A DNA stretch of 64,000 bases. It comes from Chamaea fasciata (Eukaryota; Chordata; Aves; Passeriformes; Sylviidae). Numbering within the stretch: position 1 is the stretch's first letter; each line of letters starts with the position of its first letter. Positions 45,501-57,202 of this stretch are shown here, piece after piece. The translations under genes and the position numbers were made by a program. The stretch spans positions 58,725,414-58,789,413 of the forward strand of contig JARCOQ010000005.1 of NCBI GenBank assembly GCA_029207755.1, in the 5' to 3' direction. The notes under the pieces were generated by a model. It made no database searches, was not told the origin of the DNA, and was given only the letters and a program-made list of their open reading frames with translations.

Positions 45501-48500
45501 GCCACTTGTAACAGGCTCTAAAGAGTGTATTTGTTACCAAAGTAAATATTTGGTTCCTACGCTGCCTCCTGCCCTCTGACAGTGTTGATCTTTTTGAACT
45601 AGAATCACATTCTTAACCTGAATTCTAGCTCCCAGTCTCTTAAAATGGTAACTTGTTTCATTTGGTCCCCAGCAAGGGTGAAATGGGATCAGTGTTTGCT
45701 TTCTCTTGTTGCCAGGTACATTAAACGAACAATTTAAATAATTTAATTACCCGTTCGATTAAATTACTGGGACTTTACCCAATTTCATGAAGTTTCCTGC
45801 TGATTTTTTTCTTCTGGCAGAGCTCAAGCTACGTGGTATTGTGTGCACATCAGGAAAACTCTCCACAGTCACATAAATGAGATTCCAAGCAAAATATAGA
45901 GTATGGAAAGGTCGTATCAGTATATGAATAATGGATTTTTTTCCTTTTTTACTAAATACATTGGCCTTCTAACTCTCAGCATCTTGTAGAGCAGAATATG
46001 CAACTGCAACAACTAAGGGTGCCTTAAGCAGTTTCTGTTAAATAGAAATATTCCATAGTGTCCTTTTTACACAACATACCTTGCCTCGCACCTGCCTGCC
46101 CTGAGAGGTTGCTGTGCAAAGTGTGGTAATGGGGCCAAATGTCTGCCCCTCTGTGTAGGGATTTAAGCATAGCCATGGGGCTGGCACTGGGCTCTCAGCA
46201 GCAGTTGTGGCTGTGCTCTGCAAGAGCTGTGTCGTCACAGGGAGAGCAGACCCTGTGCCTCATGTTCCTGCTGCCATAAGGATCTTCCTGGAGGATGCAG
46301 GGGGTTAAACAAAACTGCAAGGAGAGTAATTGGAGAACACCAACAGTGCATCTGACTGTGCACTAGACTGAAGCGGTTATCACCGTCCTTTGCTATGTAT
46401 AGACCACTCAGAAATGTGTCAGCGTGAGGTGAGATTAAACAGAGACATGGAGTCTACTCCTCAGTGTGACAAGGATCATAATTCTGCCAAACAAAAATCA
46501 ACTCAGTTAGGGTGAACAGCGTGATTAGCTCAGTTTCTATTACTGTTTTGAAGAAAAACTGACAAGAATCTGTCTGCACCATTGTGATGGAAGAAAAACA
46601 AAAAGCCAACCTGGCCAAGGGGGAATCCATGCACAAGAAATACCTTAAACATTAATTTCACTGGAACAGCAAGCATGGAAATCACTGTAAGGAAGAGTGA
46701 CTACTCCAGATGTTCAGTTACAGAATATTTATCCCAATGCATTGTTAATCAAAAGGTTTACTGGTTACATGAAGGTAGGACTAAGGTAAAGAGGTTGCAG
46801 ATACTTTCCTCTTGTGCTCCTCTGATCTATAAGTACTTTGGACCCCTGGGCTGCCAGAGCCCCAGGCTGGAGGTTCTAAAGGAACTTTCCCGGCTGCCAA
46901 AGGTTGTTCTGTCAATAAGAGAATTCTGCACAGTCTTAGGCTGCCTCAGTTATTGTGGTTCCTTCTTCTTAAGTCTGGTGAAGGCTCATTTGATTTTTTG
47001 TTCAATGGGATTTTCTATTGGTGATTGATATTCTTCTAACAAGATACACAAACCACTGCCATTGTGTGGCCAAAGTAGCAGCTGGTTTTGGTCACAAATC
47101 ATGCTTGGCTGCCTGTTGCAGAAGGAGTGCTTGTATTTATCTCTGTCTGCTCTCATTAGGCTTTGCTACCCTCTCACTTTGCTCTCTGTTCTGTAGCTTC
47201 ACAGTGCAGTGATCTTCCAGAGCATCAGGATGTTGTCTTAGATCTTCAGTTTCTGCTTTCTGGAAACACAAAAATCTTCTCACTTAATTGTGATTCTGGA
47301 TTCCTCCATCCTCTTCTCACACGTGCCCTTCTTGGGGGTTTGTGACTGATCTGCTGAATTAGGAAGAACTGTGAAATGGTGCTAGATTTTTCTGTCAATA
47401 GATACTCCCATAAAGCATGGATCATGAGATTCTCTTACTGTTCTTTTTCTTTCTTTGGATACAGTTTCATGTAAAATGTTTTCAAATATATTTTGTGCAT
47501 TTTTTTCAGTGTTTCAGGACCAAATTACTGAATCTAGGCCCAAATCCTTATATGATAGAATCCTGTAACTGTACTGAAGGTTGGGGAAGATGCAGAAAAC
47601 ATGAGGCAAACACATCCAAGATCAACTATGACAAAAAAAAGAGAGTATTGCTTTGCTTATAAACTGTAAACACTTATTATTTCTATTTAAAATATCTCCA
47701 TATTTTTGCTCTGTTCCAGTTTTGGGCAGGGGAAGATTTAATTTGCTTCTACTTTTTTGGGGGGGGGTATGGAGCTGTAGTTGACTTTTAACTCTGGATT
47801 TTACTTTATGACAGTATTGCTGCAGGAAAATATAGCACGAGCTACTTAATGTCAAAGGATGTGTGCTAGTTTATTTTGTTGCCATTTTGTTGCCATTTTT
47901 GTGGCTTTCATCCAAGGTCACTTGTGTCATGGGACACCTGAGTCCAAGATCTGTTCTGCTGCAGGAGATTGCCTAACAGTACACTAGCAGTTCATAATCT
48001 AAAGAATTTTTGAAGCTATATTAAACCACAGGGATGCATTTCATCCTTCTCTGAATGGTTTCTGTTTCACAACATAATTTTGTACAATAACATTTTCTTA
48101 CTTTTTTAAAAAAATATCCCCCTTTTGGTTGAGGAAAAAATAGAGGGCAAAAATCAGCAACTGTGAACCTTTGAAGATATATAGATGAGCGCTAGGATAT
48201 GGAATGCTAATAGGTAGATAAGGAGAAAAGCACACTACCTAATTTTAGGCTCCTAATTTAGATTAGGAGGCTTATCTTGTTAGGTTTCTGTAGGAGGGTG
48301 AGGGATAGCCTGAGTTGAGCTCCTAAGGCACCACATGCTTGAAGTCATCCTCTGGCAAAGCCTGCTTCCTTCTCATGAAGCAAACTCAGGGAAATGAACC
48401 ATCCATGTTGGGTGGGGAATTCTGCTAATGTGAGTGCAGCCCTAATGTGGGTTTATTTTGAGGGGAAAGAGAAACACTCAGAATGATTATAACCTACAGT

Positions 48501-49125
48501 AATTAGAGAATAAAAGTCTCCACATCTTGTTTGCTGATTGTGTGCAAGTGGATAGTCAGTTTTGCTGATGTTTGTGCATAAGAGAGATTCTGAAACATGA
48601 CTAATTTGATGCACATGCTTTGTCTTGCCGTGGTAAATTAGAACCTTTCCTTGCCCAGGAGCTGAGCTATAGCTCTTCTTGAGTTAAAGTGTGTTGTGTT
48701 GCCTTAATTGCACCATTTATCATGACATTTTGGTGCTTTTTAATTTTGCTTTTTACTGTGGATTCTCTAGCCCAAGTAAATGATGCTACAGCGTTCAGGA
48801 AAGTTGGGGGGCATTCAAGTCAGCACTTCAGCTCTCTGAAAGACAATGTATGAATACCAAAGTTGTAGGACGTTGAAAAAAGGCCATTGGCATGAAGAGC
48901 TTGGACCTCTGTGGGACAGAAGCACCTAAAGGTATGTAAGGTTCTGATTCTGAGTTACTGAAGTAGTGGAGCCCCTGGGCAGGTGGTGTCTAGATCTTTT
49001 AGAATTAGGGGAAAGCCCTAAAGAAAGGAAACAGAGCCCTTGAAGGAATATGTTACAGAGCTGAATTTTCTATCAATTTCTATAACTATCCTTCCTTGAA
49101 GACTTATAACCAGAACTTAGTTCAA
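39576..49125. other. Intergenic sequence 3' of IPO8, no gene recognised
   Basis: ORFs here are short (longest about 117 codons, at 46675-47028) and show no recognisable family, domain or splice context. The base composition is AT-rich and largely unique. It includes scattered AATAAA (about 41042 and 44325), a G9 run at 47759-47767, imperfect direct repeats near 42404-42452, and an AT-rich motif cluster at 45715-45790. The gene-poor character agrees with the long interval between IPO8 and TMTC1 known in human. Confidence 0.7.
45715..45790. promoter_or_regulatory. Clustered TAAT/ATTA motifs, possible conserved non-coding element
   Basis: AATTTAAATAATTTAATTAC is followed by CCGTTCGATTAAATTAC. 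This gives several homeodomain-type TAAT/ATTA cores in both orientations around a CpG-containing centre, in unique intergenic sequence. Regulatory function is conjecture. Confidence 0.2.
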
Positions 49126-49225
49126 GTTAGAAGGGAGCTTAGGAGGTTCCTAGTCAGCCTGCTGCCCAAAGCACAGCCAGCTTGGAGATCAAGGAAGAGA
49201 GCTCAGAACTTTATCCAGCCAGTCA
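49126..49225 (-). mobile_element. CR1 LINE 3' fragment, antisense, old
   Basis: The + strand shows the inverted CR1 end: AGAAGGGAGCTTAGGAGGTT, then CCTGCTGCCCAAAGCACAGC, CAGCTTGGAGATCA and ACTTTATCCAGCC. It is about 100 bp and divergent. Confidence 0.75.
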
Positions 49226-50300
49226 TTCTGCTCTTTCTGTAGGATGGGCAGGGGAAATTCAAGGGTATCAGAATAGCTTGGTTGGCCTGTATGGGCAGAG
49301 ATCATTAGGAGGGCAGGTGCTTGACTTGTTCAAAATGGGATAATGGCAATAATCTTGAATGAAATGGCACTGCTTCCAGCAGAGGATAATTAGCCTTTGC
49401 ATTTGAAAGGAAATGAGCAAGAAAAGCAATAAGCATTAGGCATGAGTCCCACTACCATGCATTTTTTAACTCTGGAAACCACAGCTTGCTTCAAGGAATG
49501 TTGGCTTCTATTGCAAGGGTATGTCACTTGCTCAGAGCAGGCCAGAAGCTGAACTGTTGACTTCTGTGGCACCAGGAACTATAGAGCTGTGGGGGAAGGG
49601 AAGATGTAAAGGGAGAACCCACATGAGAAGCCAGTGGCTTTTTTGACTGCAAAATGTCAGCAGGAGTCTGGTACATTCTGCTTGCTGAGGGAAGCAGGTG
49701 GCTTATTATTCACAGGAGAAAAGAGGTATCTCTCTGACAGAAGATCTAAGCATGAGAGAACCAGATGAACGGAGGGACCTCCGGCGGTTTCAAGGAGATG
49801 GGTTGTGACCCCCATGTTCTTTTCCAAGAAGACAGAGCATATTGGTGAAGGAAAAAAGTTAGCGAAGTACTGGCTTTTGAGGGTTGTGAAAGACACCTGC
49901 TGGCATTTACTTTGTGATACTGTCAGAGAAAGCATAGGCACATTCCTGACCCTGAAATTGCTCAAAACGTAGCATAGAGATGCGCAGGCAGACCAACTGT
50001 GTCTTCCCAGTCTCCAGTTTTGCTATCAGACTTCACTTCTCTGCTATGATCCTTTCATGAGAGGTTTGAATATACTTATAAAATATATAATTGGTATAAT
50101 GTTTATTTGTACAATGTATTGCCTCTTTATGGATGGACTGAAAAGCCAGGTAGGAAACTGGGCTGTGGGAGAGTCTAGAGAACAATGTGGCATTGAGGAA
50201 GGGGGAATACACAGGTGTAGCTAAGTTTAGGGAAAAATTATTGGAAAGCTATCAATACAGCTACAAAGCCCGTTCTTTCTCCAATTTAGAACACATCTGT
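49226..50300. other. Unique intergenic sequence, nothing recognised
   Basis: No repeat, RNA gene or credible coding exon was seen. The open frames are under about 105 codons and have no recognisable features. Confidence 0.6.
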
Positions 50301-50459
50301 AACTCCTAAATCCAGCGGGGGAAACGCTTTCCCTCTGGTATCAAACCAAGATCTCCACCACAAAGCCGAAGCCTGCCACGTGTGTGTCCAGCCAAGGGAC
50401 ACGCATGGTGGGGGGAAAATGTGGAAAGCCTGTCCTGGGGTGTGGCAGAGTGGCAGCCA

Positions 50460-50580
50460 TCGTGCCGGCTCGGAGGGAGGGAGGGAGGGAGGGGGAAGGT
50501 GAGTGCCGGACACGCGTGGGCAGCGCGGGAGCGGCCGTGCCGCTGTCCGCGGTACTGAGCGCACTGCGCCGGGGCTGCCT
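50460..50580. promoter_or_regulatory. Small CpG-rich patch, possible promoter or enhancer
   Basis: About twenty CpG dinucleotides are packed into roughly 120 bp (for example GACACGCGTGGGCAGCGCGG and GTCCGCGGTACTGAGCGCAC), in surroundings that are otherwise CpG-poor. It starts with a (GGGA)n tract and contains a consensus splice donor, AAG|GTGAGT, at 50498/50499. A first exon of a non-coding RNA on the + strand would fit. The open frame at 50384-50707 resembles no protein I know. Confidence 0.35.
50472..50495 (+). repeat. (GGGA)n tract, G-quadruplex motif
   Basis: Five G runs of three to five bases are separated by single A residues, a textbook G4-forming pattern on the + strand. Confidence 0.85.
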
Positions 50581-50719
50581 CTGTTCCCTTCTTTCCTCGT
50601 CTCAAGAAGATGGACTGCTCTGTAATCTTCCTGCCTGTAACGTCTCTGTGTTATTTCACAAATGGCGTGGCCCGCTGGAACCCAGGGATTTTCACCACGG
50701 CAGGTAACTGAATATCTCC

Positions 50720-53059
50720 ACCTAAAGCCACGTTTCCTATTTCCTCATAGAAAGCTGCTATTACAGAAATAACTGCTAAGCTGGGCACAGTGGAGAGTTC
50801 TCAGGAAGATGATTCTTCTGAAAATGCCTGTGAAGTTTTGCTGAAAATGGCTACACCAAACCAAGGAGCAACTCCTCTCATACCATCCCAGCACATCAAC
50901 TGACAGAGCTGCAAAACCTGAATCCTTAAAATCCTGACTGAACTGATGTAGCTGAGCTTCTGTCTGCTCTTGATTACAATACTTGATTGCCTAGAACTGC
51001 TCACAGTAGCTAAAAATATCTGATGTACTCAAACTATCAGCAACACATCCAGCATATAGTACTGAGTGCCACCCACTGGCTTGAAGTATTTTTTTCACCA
51101 TGTGTCTGACTTGTTCCAGGAGCCAGAAAGCAGGAGAGAGACAGTCAGGAGTGACACTGAAAGGAAGAGTGTCCCTCATTACTTAACAGACATGTTGAAT
51201 TTGTTTAAAGTTTTGTAGTACTAAGAGCTCTTTGTGAGGTGTGATTGTTTAAATGGGTGCAATCTCTCTGATGGTGTTGAAGTGCTGCTTTGAGTCCAGC
51301 AGTTCCTAGGGAAGCTGATAGCAAAAGACAGTGCTATGGGTTTTATTACATACTTCTGTCATGGTGCTCTATGTTTGGCTCAGCTGTACCATTCTGTAGG
51401 TGAGTAGCATTTAGAGATTTGACCTTTTTAGAATAAGATAGATTTATTTTTCACTTGAATGTGTTCTTGGATTTCTTCTGACACAGCATGTATGGCAGTC
51501 AAGCTCACAATCTCAACACCCATCTCAACCCATCACCTTGATTTCCTAGGCCAACTGATCATCCAAGGAAGAAGTATGTGAAAGGAGAAGATCCTAGATT
51601 TCTAAACACATGCTTTCTGATGCTGTAACTTCTGTCAATCATCCCTTCTGGCACCTTTCTGAAAAGCCATTGTTAGTAGTCTAGGATACTTTTCCCTTAT
51701 GTTCCTACATTTATCTTGCATTGGGTCCTGTTTCAATTTAATTTAGGGAATGACAGAATGCCTTTATTCAGAATAGCAAAGCTTTGGCTGTAAGAGTCAC
51801 AATGTTGATTTGCAGCCTTTGATATATAATAGCTTTATTTCTGTATGTGTTGTTCCTTGCACTTGCAGGATGGAGGTGATGTTTCATCTACAACAGTCTT
51901 ACTTTCAGCATAAGGGCTTGTCCTCAGGAGTATTGTTAGCATGGGCCTATTTTTTGTTATATATTAGATTTCATGTGATTCTAGAAATCTCTGCTTCATT
52001 TTTCCCACATGTTCAAGTAATGGCTGTACAAAGGAGGCTACTTATCTTGCCTGCATCAAGCAAGAACTCATTTCAGCAATTGATGTGCCATCACCCAGTC
52101 TTTGCCTCCAGGACTGTGTTCGGCGTAGGGAGAGTCAACCGTAGAGGAAAAGCTCCAAGAGTGGAGTACAACCATTTATAAATCTGTGACAAAATGCAAA
52201 ACGTGTTTCCCATAAAAAGTTGTGCCTGAGGACGCCTAATGTATAATTTTTCATCCTGTGATCTTCAAGAATGATGTACACGTGATTTTTTGGGTTTTTT
52301 AAATTGTGATCATGTTAGGAAGATCAGGTCAGGCAGATCTCAGCTAGCTATAAAGATGATTTTCATTCTGTATGTCACCAATTTGTCAATTTTTCAGTCC
52401 CAAAAGGCTAAAACTTTTATTAGGTTTGATTGCATGAGGTGATAGGCACAGGTTTATTTTCCCTGTTCTCTGCAGTATTTAAAGCCTTGTTGATGGTGGT
52501 TGCAGGAATATACCTGATACCTTCAGACACCATAATGTTTAAATGAAGTAAGATATGATTGTCTGGCAAGAATATTCTGTCAAGTGGAAGAGAACTTTGT
52601 TAAAGCAGAGCAATATCTGTTATGTCTCTGTTATGAAATATTACTTTTCTGATCTGATTATTCACATGGAGATTTTAGAGAGAGACAATGGTGTCAACAT
52701 ATCACTCCTTTTCCAGAGCTATTCACCACCTAATTTCACTGGTCTCTGGTGTGCCTAGACTGCAGGGAAACATCGTAAGTGCTTTTCCTTCCTTGCAAAG
52801 CAGGAAATTGCCAGTTGTGCATTATCAAAGGAATGAGAGTTTGATGGAGAGCTCTCTCTGTGCTTCACTGTGATACAGTTATGCAGTAAAATTGCCAATG
52901 GCTTCTGCTGCCCATCACAATCCACACCCTAAGGCTGTGTAGAAAACGTTGTGTTTTAGAGAACATGTCTAGGTAGTGTCTCTGTGATCTTTAGAGGCAA
53001 TGGACTAGCTGTGGCAGTGTGCTCATCCTAATGCACAAGGGCAAGACCTACCTAATGTA
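50720..53059. other. Intergenic sequence, nothing recognised
   Basis: AT-rich unique sequence. Open frames (for example 51810-52181, 123 codons) show no family resemblance or convincing splice sites. Confidence 0.6.
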
Positions 53060-53109
53060 GTTGGCCCTGCTTGGATCAGGACATTGGCCTAGATGACCTG
53101 CAGACCTCC
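53060..53109 (+). mobile_element. CR1 3' fragment, left part, split by an LTR
   Basis: TTGGCCCTGCTTGGATCAGG, then CATTGGCCTAGATGACCTGC, is the CR1 3' end on the + strand. The sequence breaks at CCTCC (53105-53109) and continues after the LTR at 53862. Confidence 0.75.
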
Positions 53110-53861
53110 TCTCTAGGTTTAGAAAGACAGGTATCTGCCAGGGAAAGCTGGACCTTCCCTTGGAATGGAGAATGTAAACCCCCTCCCTCCAAATTATAAC
53201 TTTGCAATTAGGGGCTTTCAGACAAAGATATTGGAATAGGAATAACAGTTCTTTACTAGGAATATTAAGAATACAAATGTAGTAGTACAAAAAAAACCCA
53301 AGCAGACAAACAAACAAAAATCCTAGAAACCCTGACAGAGTCAGAAATACAACCTGACACCCTGTTGGTCAGGGCGTTGAAAGCAGTCCAAATAAATCCT
53401 CCTGGAGTAACAGATGTGGTTCTGTTGGAGTAGAGATGATCCTGTAGCAGGGTCCAATAGTGGTGAGATGGGTCCAGTCTTCCTCTGGGAAATCCCATGG
53501 AAAAACTGGCTGCCCTGGTGTTTCTGACTCTCAGTTTTTATCTAGGTAGGAGCTGGTTGGCTCCTGCCACTGCGTGGGGTATCTCACAATGGGATGATGT
53601 AATTGTATCAGTCATGGGGTGAGCCTTAATGGCGCATTAACAGAGGATATCCCCCAGAGGGAGGATGGGTCATGGAAGAGAGAAGAACACTGCCCCACCT
53701 GTTTTAACAGCTGGCCCATTAACAGAAAACACCTGCCCCCTCCCCCCCAGAGTTACGAGGAATGGGTTGTACAAGAGATAAAGAAAAAATACCTCCCCAG
53801 CTGGTTTCAATAGATGGAAAATAGAATGTACATTTTTGGTTACATATTGCAACCCAAGACA
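53110..53861 (-). mobile_element. Solo LTR of an endogenous retrovirus, antisense
   Basis: This is a 752-bp non-coding element. On the minus strand it begins TGTCTTGGG (53861 downward). A TATA-like TAGATAAAAA lies at about 53534-53543 and an AGTAAA at 53252-53257. It ends with the R/U5-like stretch GTAAAGAACTGTTATTCC, then TATTCCAATATCTTTG. The far end (TTTCTAAACCTAGAGA) is a decayed inverted match to the TGTCTTGG start. The same CCTCC flanks it at 53105-53109 and 53862-53866, a 5-bp target duplication. No gag, pol or env sequence is attached, so it is a solo LTR left by recombination. The layout recalls songbird ERV LTRs; the exact family is not assigned. Open frames inside it are not genes. 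Confidence 0.75.
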
Positions 53862-53895
53862 CCTCCCTTTCAGTCTTAAATTATGCCATGATTCC
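53862..53895 (+). mobile_element. CR1 3' terminus, right part of the LTR-split copy
   Basis: CCTCCCTTTCAGTCTTAAAT followed by TATGCCATGATTCC continues the CR1 3' end interrupted at 53109. It matches the usual CR1 CCCTTCCAACCTAAAT...ATGATTC pattern with some decay. Confidence 0.7.
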
Positions 53896-54188
53896 AATAA
53901 AGCTGCCTGAGCATGTAGCCAGGATCAAAGATGCTTTGTACAAGCAGTTCTGGAGCCATTGCTGCTGCAGCTGCCCTTGAGCAGAAGTTTGTCTGCCTTC
54001 ATTTCTTCTGAGGAGCATGGAGGCACTCAAGGGAGACAGATTTTGGGGCCTGTGGTGTGGTGTGCAGGGACTGTGCAGTCTGAACACTCCAGCACCCTGC
54101 AGTCCTGACATGCCTCTATTTCCCTGCATCCCATGCTTGGGTCACTGCTTGCTCCCATGGACGTGGCAGGATGGCTTCTTTTCTGCAG

Positions 54189-54274
54189 GACTTACTCTGA
54201 AGAAGAATCCACACAGCCAAACAGAGCCCCATCGGGGACCTCTGGTGTTTTGTGAAAGGCTCAGCAACTTCCAG
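54189..54274 (+). other. Exon-like segment with good splice sites
   Basis: TTCTTTTCTGCAG precedes it and CAG|GTATGA ends it. One of the three frames is open throughout (beginning phase 2, ending phase 0; LTLKKNPHSQTEPHRGPLVF then CERLSNFQ). No homology is recognised. It could be an exon of an unannotated transcript or a chance pair of splice motifs. Confidence 0.2.
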
Positions 54275-57126
54275 GTATGAAAAGCTAATGCCACCTGTCA
54301 CCCCACCCAGTGTTCCATTGCTCTTCACTATGAGTGTGTTTTATCCTGGGTTCCTCACAGGTTTTCTAGTTGCACAAGCCAGCAACAATTAATTTGGGGG
54401 TCAGTCCTGCATCTTTACTGGGATGCAGGTTTCACATGCCCCTTTCCACTGCTTTAGAACAAGACAAATCACACAAGACTTTAACCTTTACTTTCTACAA
54501 ATTGTCTTTTTCAGTGCTGTGTGCCGTGAAACATCCCTATAAAAGGCAGGAGCTGAAAGAACTGGAGTTGCTTTGAGTTATATGAAAACCAAGTGTGAGC
54601 CCAAATAGTGCCATTTTATAGAGGCAGGTGGCTTGTTGAATAGTATGCTCAACTGCAAGGCATGGTTCTAAATGTCAGTCTGGGAATGCCATAAATCCTA
54701 TCTAAAATGCGCTCAGGTTGTTTTCCGTTTCAACGTGTTAGCCCAAAACTCCTCAGACAAGAAAAGAATAAGCAATGTGGGTGGCATAATTGTTACTTTT
54801 TTAGATCCCAAACATATGCTTTTAGCAATCAGGACCTCATAAATTTTCCCTCAATGCCTGTCAGTGTTGCTTAGGTTTCCAGCCAAGGGCTTTGAACTCT
54901 GCTGGCCCTTTTCCAGAGCTATCATCTTGCTTGCACTGATGTCTGCACTTTTGGGGGTCTAGTGAAAACACTCCTGAGGAAAAAACCCCATAGCCTTTAC
55001 TGGTGAAAGACACAACTTGACAGGTAGGACTGAGACTTGTACCCATTTTAAATGGGCCTTCTTTTACTCATCACCCTCTCCTTTCTACTCCCACCCCTGC
55101 CTCAAGCTGTGGCTGTCCTACAGTTTGGTCCTTTTACTTTAACCTTTGGCAGCCTGTGCTGTTCCTGTACTCATTTCCTCTACAAGTTTCTAACCAGGTT
55201 GGGATTTGGAAATCCTGCTCATCCCCACAAGAAGATCTGTGTGAGCAGGGTCACCAGTTTTCAAGGGTTTTTGCTTCAGTGGCCCGTTCTGGCCTGCAGA
55301 TAAGCCTCTGTGAAGCCTGTTGGACACAGGCTGCTGCAGGGCTTGTAGGAGTTCTTATCAGGGAAAAAGGTTTGAATTTGTTTTGATTTCATATAAATTC
55401 TTTGTGGTTTTACCACATTTTAAAATTTGGGGTAGGGGGGAGGGTGGGCTTGGGGTTGTGTGTTTTGGGAGGTTTTATTTTGTTAACCTCCCAGGTATTG
55501 CCCAGTATTCAAAGCCTTTTGACTGGTGTCTCCTGTGGGCTGGGTTCTGATGGGTTCTCAGCAGTGCTTCTAAAGATGTCTCTTACTTTTTTGGGGTGTG
55601 TCTGATGACAGAGGACAGGGGGCAGAAGTGGGACATGGGGTTGTTTGCAGAACCCTAAACACATTCCTTCAGAAATCTTTTTTCCTCCTTCTGCTGAAAT
55701 CAGATTTCACCTTGCTGAGTCCAACACTGTAGCAGACCCACCACAGGGATTTATGTCATCTTTATAGAGGAAGAAAAATTGCAGGAAGGATGATGTAGCG
55801 CTGCAGCTTTCCAGTGTGGTAAATTTAAGGTACTTAATTTACACCATTATAACTCTTCAAAATGATCTAAGAAAAACACCTGTGAAACACAAACTTTGCT
55901 CACTTCTCAAGTGCTAAGATTAACCTTTTGTGAAATCTTCAGGCTAAACTTAGCTGCAATTTGGCAGAAGTTTAGGAAGGAGTGAATGAAATGGTCTGGA
56001 AAGATGATCATGATTTAAGAAGCTGTTCTCAGACAAAGTGGCCTCATTCTTTTATTTCTATTTATCTAGCCTGTCTCCCAGAAAGCATTTTTTGGCTATC
56101 AAATCACATTTATTTAGATCTCTCTTTTGTGGGACCAAGACATTGTCTGCCAGCTCCTGGCTTTTAACTGCTTGATACTGCAACCTTAATATTTTTTTAG
56201 CGTTGGTTTGTGTATAAATTCATACACTTAGTTTTAGGAGCAAATTGAAAAAGACAGCTTTCCCAGCATACGGAACCATATGTACCATCACAGGGGCCAG
56301 CAAAATGGCTGAACTATTTAGACTATCTAGCAGAGACCTCCACTTGAGTTAAGAGTATGCGGCCAGAGCATTGAAAAGTTGTTTTCTCTGGCAGGGTGGT
56401 CTGCAGCCCATGTCAGTCAGCGGCTGTAGTGAGTGGTCAGCAGCTCATCTGCAAAAGCTGTCTTAAACATCAAATTAAATGTAAGTTAAAGGTGGAATAT
56501 CCTGTTTGAAGAAGAGAGGGTGTGCTGTGGGTTTACTGTACACCACTGGGCTGCAACGTCTGGGAACTGCTGGTCTTTGTGGCCAACTGATAGAAGAAGG
56601 TGGGTCACCTTCTTTGCTAGGGATTTCTTCAGATCAGTTCTCCAGGGCTCTTCTAGAGAAAATGAGCTTTGATTCCAGTTGCTGTGAAAGAGTGGATCCA
56701 CAGACATCCCTCCTGTCTCAGCTCCTGTCCATCATCACTTTCTTGTGAAGATGGTCACCTCTCTCTACCTGCACTATCTAGATGCTGTCACCAAGGGAGA
56801 GGTGACATCCGTGTGTGCTGCTGGGTCATCTTATGTCACACTGACCCCCAGAAGCAGAGAATTACAGAAAATCTTTGCTTGGTTCTTGGTTCTGTTTTAA
56901 ATTGGTGGTGGGCTGTTAGACCTTTGAACTCCAGAGGCCTGATGCTGCTGAAATTTTGCTGTTTCTTTGTTGTCTAAAGATGGTTCGTGTACCAGCTACA
57001 TCGTTCTGCAGTGTTTTCTGTATTTCCTTAGAGAAAAGCAGCTGAAATTAATGCAGCTCTGCCTAAGCAAAGACAATAGAAGGGACTTTTTGGCAGTGCT
57101 AACCAGGGCATTGCTGGTAGTTGTTT

Positions 57127-57202
57127 ATTAAAAAAAACAGAACAACAAACCCCAAAACAAAACAAAAAACAAACAAAACAAACAAAAAAACCCAAAAAAA
57201 CA
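57127..57202. repeat. A-rich low-complexity tract (CAAA/CAAAAA units)
   Basis: About 75 bp of A with spaced C residues. There is no element body next to it that I recognise. Confidence 0.85.

Noticed and set aside
50384..50707. 107-codon frame across the CpG patch
   Set aside because: Its Gly/Arg-rich composition follows from the GC-rich simple repeats; there is no family resemblance.
53265..53813. Open frames of 64-77 codons on both strands
   Set aside because: They lie inside the non-coding solo LTR and show no viral or host protein sequence.
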